DNA of 64,000 bases, taken from positions 665,927-729,926 of the forward strand of contig NZ_JACVQC010000001.1 of the NCBI RefSeq assembly GCF_018881505.1, given 5' to 3'. The notes beneath the pieces are model-generated. The model saw nothing but the letters and a program-made list of their open reading frames with translations. It was not told the origin of the DNA and made no database searches. Below are positions 32,511 to 41,311 of the stretch, piece by piece (the first letter of the stretch is position 1; the number at the start of each line of letters is the position of its first letter). This DNA is from Polynucleobacter sp. UK-Mo-2m-Kol15 (GTDB lineage: Bacteria > Pseudomonadota > Gammaproteobacteria > Burkholderiales > Burkholderiaceae). The position numbers and the translations under genes were made by a program.

Positions 32511-33937
32511 TGAGCATGTCTAAACTGGCAAAAGCTTGGACGAGGATTCATCCTCGCTTTTTGCCATTTGCAGACGTGGCAACACCAGATTTGCCCTTAG
32601 GAAGACTCCTCAGATTATCTTTGTTTCAAGTTTCTGTTGGTATGGCTACTTCATTGCTAGTTGGCACTCTCAATCGCGTGATGATTGTGGAGATGAGCAT
32701 AGACGCATGGTTAGTGGCCTTAATGGTGGCTTTGCCTTTAGTGTTTGCCCCGTTTAGAGCATTGATTGGTCATAAGTCGGATACGCATCGTTCTATCTTG
32801 GGCTGGAGAAGAGTTCCTTATATCTGGCTGGGTACTTGGTTACAGTTTGGCGGCTTGGCCATCATGCCGTTCGCCCTAATCTTATTATCTGGCGACACTC
32901 ACTGGCCTATTTGGTTTAGCTATGTTGGCAGTACCTTGGCATTTCTATTGGTGGGCGCGGGTATGCAAACCACTCAAACTGCCGGCTTAGCTCTTGCTAC
33001 AGACTTGGCAGATGAAAAAAATAGGCCACGTGTTGTCGCGATGATGTATGTCATGTTGCTAGTTGGTATGGTGTTAAGCGGGATTATCTTTAGTCTGTTT
33101 TTGGATCCCTTTAGCCCAATGCAATTAATTAGAGTAGTACAGGGCGTTGCCATCCTGACTTTGTTCCTAAACTTTTTTGCCCTATGGAAACAAGAAGTTC
33201 GACAGCCTAGAAATACTTCCCCAGATATTTCGCAGCCAAAATTTACCCAGAGTTGGCATCAATTCATTAAAAAGCCAAACGTACGTCGTTTTTTAATCAT
33301 GCTTGGACTTGGTACTACTGGTTTTAGTATGCAAGATATTATTTTGGAGCCTTATGGTGGCGAGATTTTGCAGCTTGATGTTTCTGCAACAAGCTTCTTA
33401 ACTGCTTTAATTGCTTTTGGTTCTTTATTAGCGTTTTCGCTGTCAGCAAGATGGCTTAGTCGTGGATTTAATGCCCACAGAATAGCTGCACTAGGATTAT
33501 TGCTGGGTTTAATTGCATTTACCTTGGTCATCTTCTCAGAACCAATGGGCTCTCCAAATTTATTCAGATTGGGTGCGCTCTTGATAGGCTTTAGCGGCGG
33601 CTTGTTTGCTGTCAGCACTTTGACCATTGCAATGAGTATGGACCAGGAAAATATGAGTGGCATGGTTATCGGAGCTTGGGGAGCAGTGACTGCTACTTGC
33701 TCTGGAATTGGCATGTTATTGGGCGGTGCAATTCGGGATCTCGTCGGCCAATTGGCTACGAGTGGAGTAATTGGCTCTGCACTAATGAATCCAGCTACTG
33801 GGTATAGCTTCGTTTATCACATTGAAATTTATTTATTGTTTATTACTTTGGTTGCATTAGGTCCTTTAGTAGCTAAAAGGACCATTTTGAGTGTTTCAAA
33901 AACAAGTAAGTTTGGCCTAGCTGATTTTCCAGGCTAG
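32507..33937 (+). CDS. lhaA: LH1 assembly protein LhaA (PucC family)
   Basis: LhaA is a PucC-family major-facilitator-like membrane protein needed for LH1 assembly and pigment delivery. The 476-residue protein has about 12 transmembrane segments and the family motifs LLRLSLFQVSVGMATSLLVG, LNRVMIVEM and SGMVIGAWGAVTA. It sits directly upstream of puhA as in Rhodobacter and Rubrivivax. ATGATG at 32507 overlaps the bchM stop. A paralogue is encoded at 39980-41308. Confidence 0.92.
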   Translation: MMSMSKLAKAWTRIHPRFLPFADVATPDLPLGRLLRLSLFQVSVGMATSLLVGTLNRVMIVEMSIDAWLVALMVALPLVFAPFRALIGHKSDTHRSILGWRRVPYIWLGTWLQFGGLAIMPFALILLSGDTHWPIWFSYVGSTLAFLLVGAGMQTTQTAGLALATDLADEKNRPRVVAMMYVMLLVGMVLSGIIFSLFLDPFSPMQLIRVVQGVAILTLFLNFFALWKQEVRQPRNTSPDISQPKFTQSWHQFIKKPNVRRFLIMLGLGTTGFSMQDIILEPYGGEILQLDVSATSFLTALIAFGSLLAFSLSARWLSRGFNAHRIAALGLLLGLIAFTLVIFSEPMGSPNLFRLGALLIGFSGGLFAVSTLTIAMSMDQENMSGMVIGAWGAVTATCSGIGMLLGGAIRDLVGQLATSGVIGSALMNPATGYSFVYHIEIYLLFITLVALGPLVAKRTILSVSKTSKFGLADFPG

Positions 33938-33958
33938 TTTTTAAAGAAGGAGAGAAAT

Positions 33959-34723
33959 ATGGGTACAGGTGCAATTACACAATATATCGACGTAGCTCAA
34001 GTCGTGTTTTATATATTTTTACTTTTCTTTGTTGGGTTAGTCATCTATCTCACATTGGAAAGTAAGCGCGAGGGATTTCCATTGGAAACTGAGCGCTTTG
34101 GGCAGGTGCGCCGTGAGGATGGCATCCTCGGGATGCCAAGAGTGAAAAAATATGTAACAGAGTTTGGCAAAACCTATTACGCGCCACTCCAAACTCCTCC
34201 CGAGCCAGAAAATGTTTCGGCTGTACCGATTCACCCCTGGAATGGGGCACCTTTAGCGCCAGTTGGTAATCCGCTCTTAGCAGGTGTTGGCCCAGGCTCT
34301 TATGCAAATCGTGCCGATCATGTCGATTACGATCTAGAGGGACATGCGCGTATTCGCCCATTAAGAAATCTGCCAAAAATTTCTATTTCAGAAATTGATA
34401 TCAATCCAATTGGATTGGAAGTTATTGCTGCAGATGGCAATAAAGGCGGCCAGGTAACAGATGTATGGGTAGACCATATGGAAATGATGATTCGTTACCT
34501 TGAGGTAGATACGAATGGTAATAAGGTGTTATTGCCAATTAACTTCTCTCGCATTGGGAAGCATAGTATTCAAGTGCAATCCATCTTGGCAGATCAATTT
34601 TCTCAGGTGCCAAAAACAAAGCACCCAGAAGAAGTGACCTTGCTAGAAGAGGAAAAAATTATGGCGTACTTCGGTGCGGGTACTCTATACGCAACGCCTG
34701 AGCGTCAGGAGCCATTAGCATGA
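33959..34723 (+). CDS. puhA: Photosynthetic reaction centre H subunit PuhA
   Basis: PuhA caps the cytoplasmic face of the reaction centre and supports proton delivery to the secondary quinone. The 254-residue protein has one N-terminal transmembrane helix (about 12-32) and a soluble PRC-barrel domain. The family motifs ESKREGFPLE and RHVDYDLEG-like RADHVDYDLEGHARIRPLR are present. AAGGAGAG precedes the ATG. The last 4 bp overlap puhB, starting the puh assembly group. Confidence 0.95.
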   Translation: MGTGAITQYIDVAQVVFYIFLLFFVGLVIYLTLESKREGFPLETERFGQVRREDGILGMPRVKKYVTEFGKTYYAPLQTPPEPENVSAVPIHPWNGAPLAPVGNPLLAGVGPGSYANRADHVDYDLEGHARIRPLRNLPKISISEIDINPIGLEVIAADGNKGGQVTDVWVDHMEMMIRYLEVDTNGNKVLLPINFSRIGKHSIQVQSILADQFSQVPKTKHPEEVTLLEEEKIMAYFGAGTLYATPERQEPLA

Positions 34724-35400
34724 GTCTCGATATCCATAGCAGTCCAGAACATGAGTTTGAGGCTGAATTTGGCCTTCCTGAGAAATTGCCTAAAGGTGAG
34801 TATATTTTGTGGCAGGGATCACCTGACACAAAGACCATCCTATTGAAGGTCTTTCATATCAAACTATTGAGTATTTATTTTGGATTGCTTTTGGCTTATC
34901 GTTTAGTGAGTGGCTTTAGTGATGGTGAACCTGTAACAGCCATCTTGTATTCAGCTCTCACTATTCTGGCTTTATCAAGCTTAGGTCTTGGTTTGGTTGG
35001 ACTTATGGCTTATTTGATTGCTTCAACAGCTGTTTACACCATCACTAATAAGCGTGTGGTGATGCGAATTGGCATTGTGCTCAATATGACCTTCAATTTT
35101 CCATTGAAAATGATTGAGTCAGCAGATTGTGGATTTAGTAAAGATGGTGCTGGTGATATTTATTTGAAGTTGAGCAAGGGAACCAAAATTGCAATATTTC
35201 ATTTATGGCCACATGCAAGACCTGGTAGGTGGGCTACCCCCCAGCCGACTTTAAGGGGAATCAAAAATTGTGCTGAAGTTGCGCAAATTTTGGTAGATGC
35301 ATGGGCAGTGCAAAATAACGTCATTGCACGAACTGTTCAAGCAGCTGAGCGCAAGACAATTGATGCAAAAAGCCCTTATTCAGAGGCTGAAGCAGCATGA
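34720..35400 (+). CDS. puhB: Reaction-centre assembly protein PuhB
   Basis: PuhB is a PH-domain-like integral membrane protein needed for efficient reaction-centre assembly in Rhodobacter. The 226-residue protein has an N-terminal segment with LPKGEYILWQGSPD, two or three hydrophobic helices (about 45-110) and a C-terminal domain with TNKRVVMRIG and HLWPHARPGRWATPQPTLRG. Overlapping ATGA junctions link it to puhA and puhC. Function is assigned from family and position. Confidence 0.9.
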   Translation: MSLDIHSSPEHEFEAEFGLPEKLPKGEYILWQGSPDTKTILLKVFHIKLLSIYFGLLLAYRLVSGFSDGEPVTAILYSALTILALSSLGLGLVGLMAYLIASTAVYTITNKRVVMRIGIVLNMTFNFPLKMIESADCGFSKDGAGDIYLKLSKGTKIAIFHLWPHARPGRWATPQPTLRGIKNCAEVAQILVDAWAVQNNVIARTVQAAERKTIDAKSPYSEAEAA

Positions 35401-35840
35401 TTTTACGTATGAACACGATTCAGATGCAAAACTATATTGCATTGTTTATTGTTTCATTGCTCACAGTGGTGATTCTGCTTGTTGGAAACTTTGTTCAGTC
35501 CGGTAAATTAGAGCATCAAGCAGATGCTGATGTCGTCGCTAAAAAAACGCTTCACTTTAGAGATCTACCAAGTGGCGCGGTAGGGGTAATTTCTGCAGAT
35601 AACGGGCAAATGATTACCCAGGTTGAAGGTCAAGCAGGTTTTGTAAGGGGAATTTTGAGGGCTCTGGCGCGCGATCGCCGTATTCGTCAAATTTCTAGTG
35701 ATGATGCCTTTGAATTAATCAGTCGCGCAGATGGCAGGCTAACTTTGATTGATTTAGCAACCAATAGCCGAATTGATTTAGAGTCGTTTGGAAAAGATAA
35801 CGCTGCTGAATTTGCTGCATTTTTAAATATTGCGAGATAA
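35397..35840 (+). CDS. puhC: Photosynthetic complex assembly protein PuhC
   Basis: PuhC is a single-pass membrane protein that supports RC-LH1 assembly and photosynthetic growth in Rhodobacter. The 147-residue protein has one N-terminal helix (about 12-32) and a periplasmic domain that begins with the family-like LHFRDLPSGAVGVI. Start ATG overlaps the puhB stop. An in-frame ATG three codons on (35409) is an alternative. It is followed, after 2 bp, by a conserved gene of unknown role. Confidence 0.85.
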   Translation: MILRMNTIQMQNYIALFIVSLLTVVILLVGNFVQSGKLEHQADADVVAKKTLHFRDLPSGAVGVISADNGQMITQVEGQAGFVRGILRALARDRRIRQISSDDAFELISRADGRLTLIDLATNSRIDLESFGKDNAAEFAAFLNIAR

Positions 35841-35842
35841 CT

Positions 35843-36196
35843 ATGTCAAAACAGATAGTGCCTTGTCACGTAGACATGTCCAACACCTCTGAGTTTCTGT
35901 ATGCTCATGTTGATTTAAGCGGAGTGCAGGTCGGGCCTGGAGATCAAGTGCTGGTTCATGACCCTATCGTGGACATCAACTTTGGTGAAGTTCTTAGTTA
36001 TGACCGTACTGCTACCGTTTCTAAGGCGGGTATTGTTTCGCGGCTGTGGGTTTATTTGACAGCAAGACTAGAAGTGACGATGCTATATGAAGTGAGCTTT
36101 TCAACCACTCGATTTAGTAAAGCCAAGAAATACCCTAGGCCAGCTCCTATTCAAGAGGCTAGCCCTATTATTTTGCGTGAAGGAGTAAAAGCATGA
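35843..36196 (+). CDS. Conserved PGC protein of unknown function (117 aa)
   Basis: This 117-residue soluble protein lies between puhC and acsF, 2 bp after the former and overlapping the latter by 4 bp (ATGA). It has no signal peptide or clear transmembrane helix. The middle reads like a beta-rich fold ([27 protein letters not shown]) and the C-terminus is basic and Pro-rich. I recall uncharacterised genes at this place in other betaproteobacterial PGCs but cannot name a family. Tight coupling to acsF suggests a role in cyclase function or reaction-centre assembly; that is inference. Confidence 0.8.
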   Translation: MSKQIVPCHVDMSNTSEFLYAHVDLSGVQVGPGDQVLVHDPIVDINFGEVLSYDRTATVSKAGIVSRLWVYLTARLEVTMLYEVSFSTTRFSKAKKYPRPAPIQEASPIILREGVKA

Positions 36197-37269
36197 GTGC
36201 GAATGCGCCAACAATGCCAATGGGGCGTCCAGTAAATGAGTCAACTGATCGTGCCCTTGAGAACACCATCCTAAGCCCACGTTTTTATACTACTGACTTT
36301 GACGAGATGGATCGTTTCGATATTTCATCTGTGAAGCCAGAGTGGGATCGATTAATGCAAGAATTTGACCAGGACATTAATCAGGCCCATTTTCAACGTC
36401 CTGAGGATATGTCCAAGGATTATTCACATCTTCCCGAGGGCTTATACCAAGAGTTCTTAGACTTTTTGATTAGCTCAATTACTTCTGAATTTTCTGGTTG
36501 TGTGCTCTATTCTGAAATTAAAAAATCTATCAACAATCCCGAGCTAAAAAATCTGTTTTCTTATATGGCCCGCGATGAAAGTAGGCATGCTGGCTTTATT
36601 AATCAGTGGCTAAAGGATTTTGGTATCGGGGTTGATTTAGGATTTTTGGCAAGAACCAAAAAATATACCTTCTTTAAACCAAAGTTTATTTTTTATGCAA
36701 CCTATCTGTCGGAAAAGATAGGCTATGCCCGTTACATCATGATTTTCCGTATCATCCAGAAAAAACCTGAGCTACGTTTTCATCCAATCTTCCTTTGGTT
36801 TGAGAAATGGTGTAACGATGAATTCCGTCATGGCGAGGCATTTGCATTATTGATGCGCTCAAATCCGAAATTGCTTAGTGGTGTGAATCGTCTGTGGATA
36901 CGCTTTTTCCTCATTGCGGTCTATGCAACCATGTATGTAAGAGATCATTCAAGACCTGAATTTCATAAGGCGTTAGGAGTGTCACCCACAGACTATGATC
37001 GTCAGGTTCTGAAGATTACCTCCGATATTTCTAAGCAAGTTTTCCCTTTCACTATTAACTTGGATGATGCACGGGTATGGAAGGGGTTCGAAAAGCTGAG
37101 GAAGATTTCTGATGAGGTTGAGGAGCTCAAGCAAAAAGGTGGACTCTTCTCTACGATGAAGCGTGGTGCTTTAGCGCTTAGTGCTGCCGCAACCTTTGTG
37201 CACATTTATCTATTGCCAGTAGTTCCGAATGAGCTGCCAGCCGATATTCGCTTAGCGCCTGTTTGGTAA
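36193..37269 (+). CDS. acsF: Aerobic Mg-protoporphyrin IX monomethyl ester cyclase AcsF
   Basis: AcsF is the O2-dependent di-iron cyclase that forms ring E of protochlorophyllide. The 358-residue protein has paired di-iron motifs: a Glu in SEIKKS (about 108), DESRH (128-132) and NDEFRHGE. Its presence, with no anaerobic BchE in this window, marks an oxygen-dependent bacteriochlorophyll pathway and fits an aerobic anoxygenic phototroph. It is within the puh operon, as in Rubrivivax. Confidence 0.95.
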   Translation: MSANAPTMPMGRPVNESTDRALENTILSPRFYTTDFDEMDRFDISSVKPEWDRLMQEFDQDINQAHFQRPEDMSKDYSHLPEGLYQEFLDFLISSITSEFSGCVLYSEIKKSINNPELKNLFSYMARDESRHAGFINQWLKDFGIGVDLGFLARTKKYTFFKPKFIFYATYLSEKIGYARYIMIFRIIQKKPELRFHPIFLWFEKWCNDEFRHGEAFALLMRSNPKLLSGVNRLWIRFFLIAVYATMYVRDHSRPEFHKALGVSPTDYDRQVLKITSDISKQVFPFTINLDDARVWKGFEKLRKISDEVEELKQKGGLFSTMKRGALALSAAATFVHIYLLPVVPNELPADIRLAPVW

Positions 37270-37275
37270 GTCATT

Positions 37276-38034
37276 ATGTATTTTTGGATAAGCCCTCTAA
37301 TCTTTACCATCTTTGTATGGTGGTTCAGCACGGGCCTTATTCTGAAAATTAATGGTCTACCAAAACGCTTTTTTAAGACTATCTTTGCGCTTTCTATTGT
37401 GATATTGATGATGGCATTCTGGGGATTAGAAATCTCTAGCAAGCAGGCCACAGTAGCTGGGGCATATTGTTCTTTTACCTGTGCAATCATTATCTGGGGT
37501 TGGCAAGAGCTTGCTTTTTTATTGGGCTACATTACCGGGTCGCGCCGCTCGGATTGTCCTCAAGGGCTTAGTAGTGTTCGTCGCGCTTGGTATGCATTCC
37601 AAACCATTAACTATCATGAGATGACTTTACTCGGTCTGGGTATTGTTTTATTTCTGATGAATCTAGAAGCTGTTAACCAGACTGGTTTTTGGACCTACAT
37701 CATCCTCTGGGGTATGCGCCAAAGTACCAAGATTAATATTTTTTTGGGAGTGCTCAACTTCAATGAGGCCTTTTTGCCGCAGCATTTGAAATATCTCATT
37801 ACTTACTTTAGGCGTAAGGCAATGAATCTTTTAATGCCTTTCTCGATTTTGGTTTCCGTACTCTTTTTAGTGTCTATTTGGTCGCATGCGGCATCCGATT
37901 CATCTGCTTATGAAATCACATCATCAGCATTATTGGGTACGCTCTTAGCGCTTGGATTGTTAGAGCATTTATTTCTTGTTATGCCATTTCCTAGTGAGTT
38001 GTTGTGGAAGTGGGGCTATAAAAATCATCGTTAA
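37276..38034 (+). CDS. puhE: Photosynthetic complex assembly protein PuhE
   Basis: PuhE (DUF3623) is an integral membrane protein that modulates reaction-centre assembly in Rhodobacter. The 252-residue protein has about seven hydrophobic segments and the family motifs WGWQELAFLLGYITG, GSRRSDCP and NFNEAFLPQHLKYL. It starts 6 bp after acsF and ends 12 bp before ispH. Identity rests on family motifs and position. Confidence 0.88.
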   Translation: MYFWISPLIFTIFVWWFSTGLILKINGLPKRFFKTIFALSIVILMMAFWGLEISSKQATVAGAYCSFTCAIIIWGWQELAFLLGYITGSRRSDCPQGLSSVRRAWYAFQTINYHEMTLLGLGIVLFLMNLEAVNQTGFWTYIILWGMRQSTKINIFLGVLNFNEAFLPQHLKYLITYFRRKAMNLLMPFSILVSVLFLVSIWSHAASDSSAYEITSSALLGTLLALGLLEHLFLVMPFPSELLWKWGYKNHR

Positions 38035-38046
38035 GCGACAGTAAAT

Positions 38047-38988
38047 ATGCTTTCTAAAAAAACTATCTATTTAGCTCAACCACGAGGCTTTTGTGCCGGA
38101 GTGGAAAGGGCTATTCTCATAGTGGAAGAAGCTTTAAAGAAATACGGCGCACCAATTTATGTAAGACATGAAATTATTCACAATGCTTATGTAGTGAAAG
38201 ATTTTGAGTCACGCGGCGTGGTATTTGTTAATCAGCTAGATGCAGTGCCTAAGGGGGCTATTCTGATTTTTAGCGCACATGGCGTGTCCAAGGCGGTCCG
38301 TTATGAAGCTGATGAACGTCAATTCCAGGTATTTGATGCTACCTGTCCCTTAGTTGCTAAAGTGCATGCGGAAGTAGTCAGTCTAAAAGAGCGCGGTTAT
38401 CAAATTATTATGATCGGTCATCGCGGGCACCCTGAGGTAGAGGGCACCATGGGGCAAGTGGATTCATCTATCCATTTAATTGAGCATGTAGCAGATGTTG
38501 ATCATCTAACGTTTGATAAAGATGAATTACTTGCTTATGTTACCCAAACCACTTTGTCGGTTGATGAGACGCAAGAAATTACTGCCGTACTGATCAAAAA
38601 ATATCCACAGATTCACGCACCTAAGAGGCAGGATATTTGTTATGCCACTCAAAATCGCCAAGATGCAGTCAAAGCAATGATTCCTCACGTTGATATTGTC
38701 ATTGTGGTTGGTAGTCAAAATAGTTCTAATTCAAAGCGACTACAAGAATTGGCAAGTAGCTTGCAGGTGCCAGCATTCTTAGTGGATGATCCTAGCCAGA
38801 TTAAGTCCGAGTGGTTTAAGTCAGTGAAGAATATTGGGGTTACAGCTGGTGCTTCCGCTCCAGAGTCTTTAACCAGCAAAATCATTGATGCGATCAATTC
38901 TCGTTACAGGGGCTCTGTTGTCCCGATGCCGGGAATTGAAGAAACCATTAGCTTTTCCCTGCCAAAAGGTTTATTGCAGGCAGCCTAG
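38047..38988 (+). CDS. ispH: 4-hydroxy-3-methylbut-2-enyl diphosphate reductase IspH
   Basis: IspH is the [4Fe-4S] enzyme that completes the MEP pathway, giving IPP and DMAPP. The 313-residue protein has the three cluster cysteines in PRGFCAG (Cys16), DATCPLVAKVH and DICYATQNRQ. Its place after puhE, together with dxs downstream, suggests that isoprenoid supply for carotenoid and bacteriochlorophyll tails is tuned with phototrophy. A separate housekeeping copy elsewhere in the genome is possible but not visible. Confidence 0.93.
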   Translation: MLSKKTIYLAQPRGFCAGVERAILIVEEALKKYGAPIYVRHEIIHNAYVVKDFESRGVVFVNQLDAVPKGAILIFSAHGVSKAVRYEADERQFQVFDATCPLVAKVHAEVVSLKERGYQIIMIGHRGHPEVEGTMGQVDSSIHLIEHVADVDHLTFDKDELLAYVTQTTLSVDETQEITAVLIKKYPQIHAPKRQDICYATQNRQDAVKAMIPHVDIVIVVGSQNSSNSKRLQELASSLQVPAFLVDDPSQIKSEWFKSVKNIGVTAGASAPESLTSKIIDAINSRYRGSVVPMPGIEETISFSLPKGLLQAA

Positions 38989-39004
38989 GGCTAACCCCCC
39001 TTTT

Positions 39005-39025
39005 CCCTTGATATCTAAGGGTTTT
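39005..39025 (+). terminator. Likely terminator after ispH
   Basis: CCCTT (39005-39009) and AAGGG (39017-39021) form a short stem with a 7-base loop followed by TTTT. It lies 16 bp after the ispH stop and just before the bchG promoter region. The 5-bp stem is weak. Confidence 0.4.
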
Positions 39026-39046
39026 CACTGGTAAAAACAACTTAAA

Positions 39047-39072
39047 AAAGTGTCAAATTTAATTGACACTTT
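39047..39072. promoter_or_regulatory. Palindromic PpsR/CrtJ operator before bchG
   Basis: AAAGTGTCAA (39047-39056) and TTGACACTTT (39063-39072) are perfect ten-base inverted arms around six bases. The arms include an exact TGT-N12-ACA (39051-39068). TAATAT (39072-39077) could be the -10 element with GTGTCA (39050-39055) as the -35, which would place the operator across the core promoter. A further short palindrome TGTCA-A-TGACA lies at 39077-39087. The bchG ATG is at 39099. Confidence 0.85.
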
Positions 39073-39098
39073 AATATGTCAATGACAAAATCATTTAC

Positions 39099-39983
39099 AT
39101 GAATCTGCCAGAACCAAGAGCAATTTTGACGCTTTTAAAGCCTATTACATGGTTTCCGCCAATGTGGGCATTTGCTTGTGGAACGATTACTGGCAGCGAA
39201 AAAATCTTTGAGAATCTGCCTATATTTTCCCTGGGTCTATTGCTGACAGGTCCTCTTGTATGTGCCTCGAGCCAAGCAGTCAATGATTGGTATGACAGGC
39301 ATGTGGATGCTATTAACGAGCCAAATAGACCTATTCCTTCAGGCCGTATTCCTGGGAGATGGGGTCTTTATATCGCAGTGATTTGGTCATTGATTTCTTT
39401 ATGGGTCGGAAGTTTCTTGGGCCCGATTGGATTTCTGGCAACCACACTCGCTCTGGTGCTGGCATGGTTCTATAGCATGCCACCCATCCGCTTTAAAAAT
39501 AATGGCTGGCTTGGCAATCTTGCTTGTGGTGTGAGTTACGAAGGCTTGGCTTGGGTCACTGGCGCTACTTTGTTATCTGCTGGTGCAATGCCTAGTAAGC
39601 CATCTCTTCTGCTTGCGGGTTTATATAGCGCAAGCGCTCACGGCATCATGACTTTAAATGATTTCAAGGCAATTGAAGGTGATCGACAAATGGGAGTGAG
39701 ATCCCTACCTGTTCAACTGGGAGCAAAGAGAGCGGCTCAAGTATCTGCATTAATGATGTTGGTACCGCAAGTGATCGTATTGGCTTTACTGCTGTTATGG
39801 GATAAACCTGCTTATGCCGCAGCGATTGGTGCGTTGATGATTGGGCAAATTTTTTTATTGCGTGATTTTTTAAAAAGACCGATTGAGAAAGCGCTCTTTT
39901 ACAGCGGCTTTGGAGTGCCGCTCTTAGTTTCTGGAATGATGGCGGCTGCATTTGCAGTCAATAGCATGGGCATAGAGTCATGA
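39099..39983 (+). CDS. bchG: Bacteriochlorophyll synthase BchG
   Basis: BchG is a UbiA-family membrane prenyltransferase that esterifies bacteriochlorophyllide a with geranylgeranyl (or phytyl) diphosphate. The 294-residue protein has about eight helices and both aspartate-rich motifs: NDWYDRHVDAINEPNRP near 65-80 and DFKAIEGDRQMGVRSLP. It has no clear Shine-Dalgarno sequence before the ATG, and the inferred transcription start is only about 15 bp upstream. The stop overlaps the next gene. Confidence 0.94.
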   Translation: MNLPEPRAILTLLKPITWFPPMWAFACGTITGSEKIFENLPIFSLGLLLTGPLVCASSQAVNDWYDRHVDAINEPNRPIPSGRIPGRWGLYIAVIWSLISLWVGSFLGPIGFLATTLALVLAWFYSMPPIRFKNNGWLGNLACGVSYEGLAWVTGATLLSAGAMPSKPSLLLAGLYSASAHGIMTLNDFKAIEGDRQMGVRSLPVQLGAKRAAQVSALMMLVPQVIVLALLLLWDKPAYAAAIGALMIGQIFLLRDFLKRPIEKALFYSGFGVPLLVSGMMAAAFAVNSMGIES

Positions 39984-41308
39984 GTATCACCTTAACCCAA
40001 CCGCTCTTTCAGTCATCTACCTTTGGATGGATCAGTATTGCGCGTCTGGGCTTGGTACAGGCAGCAATCGGTGCGATTGTGGTGATGACTACCTCAACTT
40101 TAAATCGTATTATGGTTGTTGAGTTGGCTTTGCCAGCAAGCCTTCCTGGCTTATTGGTAGCAATGCATTATTTTGTTCAGGTCATTAGACCTCGGATGGG
40201 ATTTGAGTCTGATATTGGCGGCAAGAGAACGCCATGGATTATTGGTGGCATCAGCTTGCTTGCCTTAGGTGGCTTTGGTGCTGCAATTGCTACAACTCTC
40301 ATGGGCTTTCATCTCATATTTGGCATTGCAGCAGCAATCGTCGCCTTCTTCTTCATTGGTATTGGCGTCAGCATGAGCGGCACTTCTTTACTCGCTCTGC
40401 TGGCAAAGGGTGTTAGTGACGAGAGAAGAGCGGCTGCAGCCACAACAGTTTGGCTCATGATGATTTTTGGATTTGCGCTGACCAGCGGTATTGCAGGAAA
40501 ATTTTTAGACCCATATTCGCCAGAGAAGGTCATTCTGATCTCAGGAATTATTTCATCTGTTGCCTGCGTGATTGCCGTCTTGGCTTTATATAGGCTCGAG
40601 GGTCATGAGCTTGTAAATAAACGTGCTAGTACTGCTCAAAAAATTTCTTTTAGAGCAGCCTTAACCGATATTCTGGCCGATCCAGATACTAGAAAATTCA
40701 CCATCTTTATTTTTCTGTCGATGTTTGCGTTTAGCGCGCAAGATTTAATTTTGGAACCATTTGCTGGAATGATTTTCAAATACTCTCTGGGTGAAACAAC
40801 GAGCCTATCGGGGATTCAGCACTCAGGAGTGCTCACTGGCATGCTTTTAGTAGCGGTTTGTGGTTCTAGCAGATTAAGACGATATTTTGGTTCACTCAGA
40901 TCCTGGATGATTTATGGTTGCCTAGCTTCAGCTTTGGCAATGTTTGGTTTGGTGATCGCTGGAATCTTAGAAGGCGATTGGCCGCTAAAACAGAATGTCT
41001 TTATTTTGGGCCTTGCTAACGGCGCATTCTCTATTGCAGCAATCGCATCCATGATGCGCTTAGCGGTTGTTGGTGGAGGTGGCAAAGAGGGCGTCCGCAT
41101 AGGTCTATGGGGGGGAGCGCAAGCGATTGCATTTGGTCTTGGTGGTCTTTTGGGAGCTGGAGCAAGTGATCTTGCGCGTTCCATTTTTACCAATCCAGCA
41201 TCTGCATATGCGTCAGTCTTTTTCATTGAAGCAATTCTATTTATTGCTGCTGCATATATGGCATCTCTGGTTGAAAGTAAACAAAGTAGCGCTAGTGGAG
41301 CGAGGTAA
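39980..41308 (+). CDS. PucC-family transporter between bchG and bchP
   Basis: This 442-residue, roughly 12-helix membrane protein belongs to the same PucC/BCH2 family as LhaA. Family motifs include ARLGLVQAAIGAIVVMTTST, LNRIMVVEL, FIGIGVSMSGTSLLALL and RIGLWGGAQAIAFGLGG. A homologue (ORF428) is encoded between bchG and bchP in Rhodobacter. Roles in pigment handling are suspected for the family. The ATG overlaps the bchG stop. Confidence 0.88.
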   Translation: MSITLTQPLFQSSTFGWISIARLGLVQAAIGAIVVMTTSTLNRIMVVELALPASLPGLLVAMHYFVQVIRPRMGFESDIGGKRTPWIIGGISLLALGGFGAAIATTLMGFHLIFGIAAAIVAFFFIGIGVSMSGTSLLALLAKGVSDERRAAAATTVWLMMIFGFALTSGIAGKFLDPYSPEKVILISGIISSVACVIAVLALYRLEGHELVNKRASTAQKISFRAALTDILADPDTRKFTIFIFLSMFAFSAQDLILEPFAGMIFKYSLGETTSLSGIQHSGVLTGMLLVAVCGSSRLRRYFGSLRSWMIYGCLASALAMFGLVIAGILEGDWPLKQNVFILGLANGAFSIAAIASMMRLAVVGGGGKEGVRIGLWGGAQAIAFGLGGLLGAGASDLARSIFTNPASAYASVFFIEAILFIAAAYMASLVESKQSSASGAR

Positions 41309-41311
41309 AAC

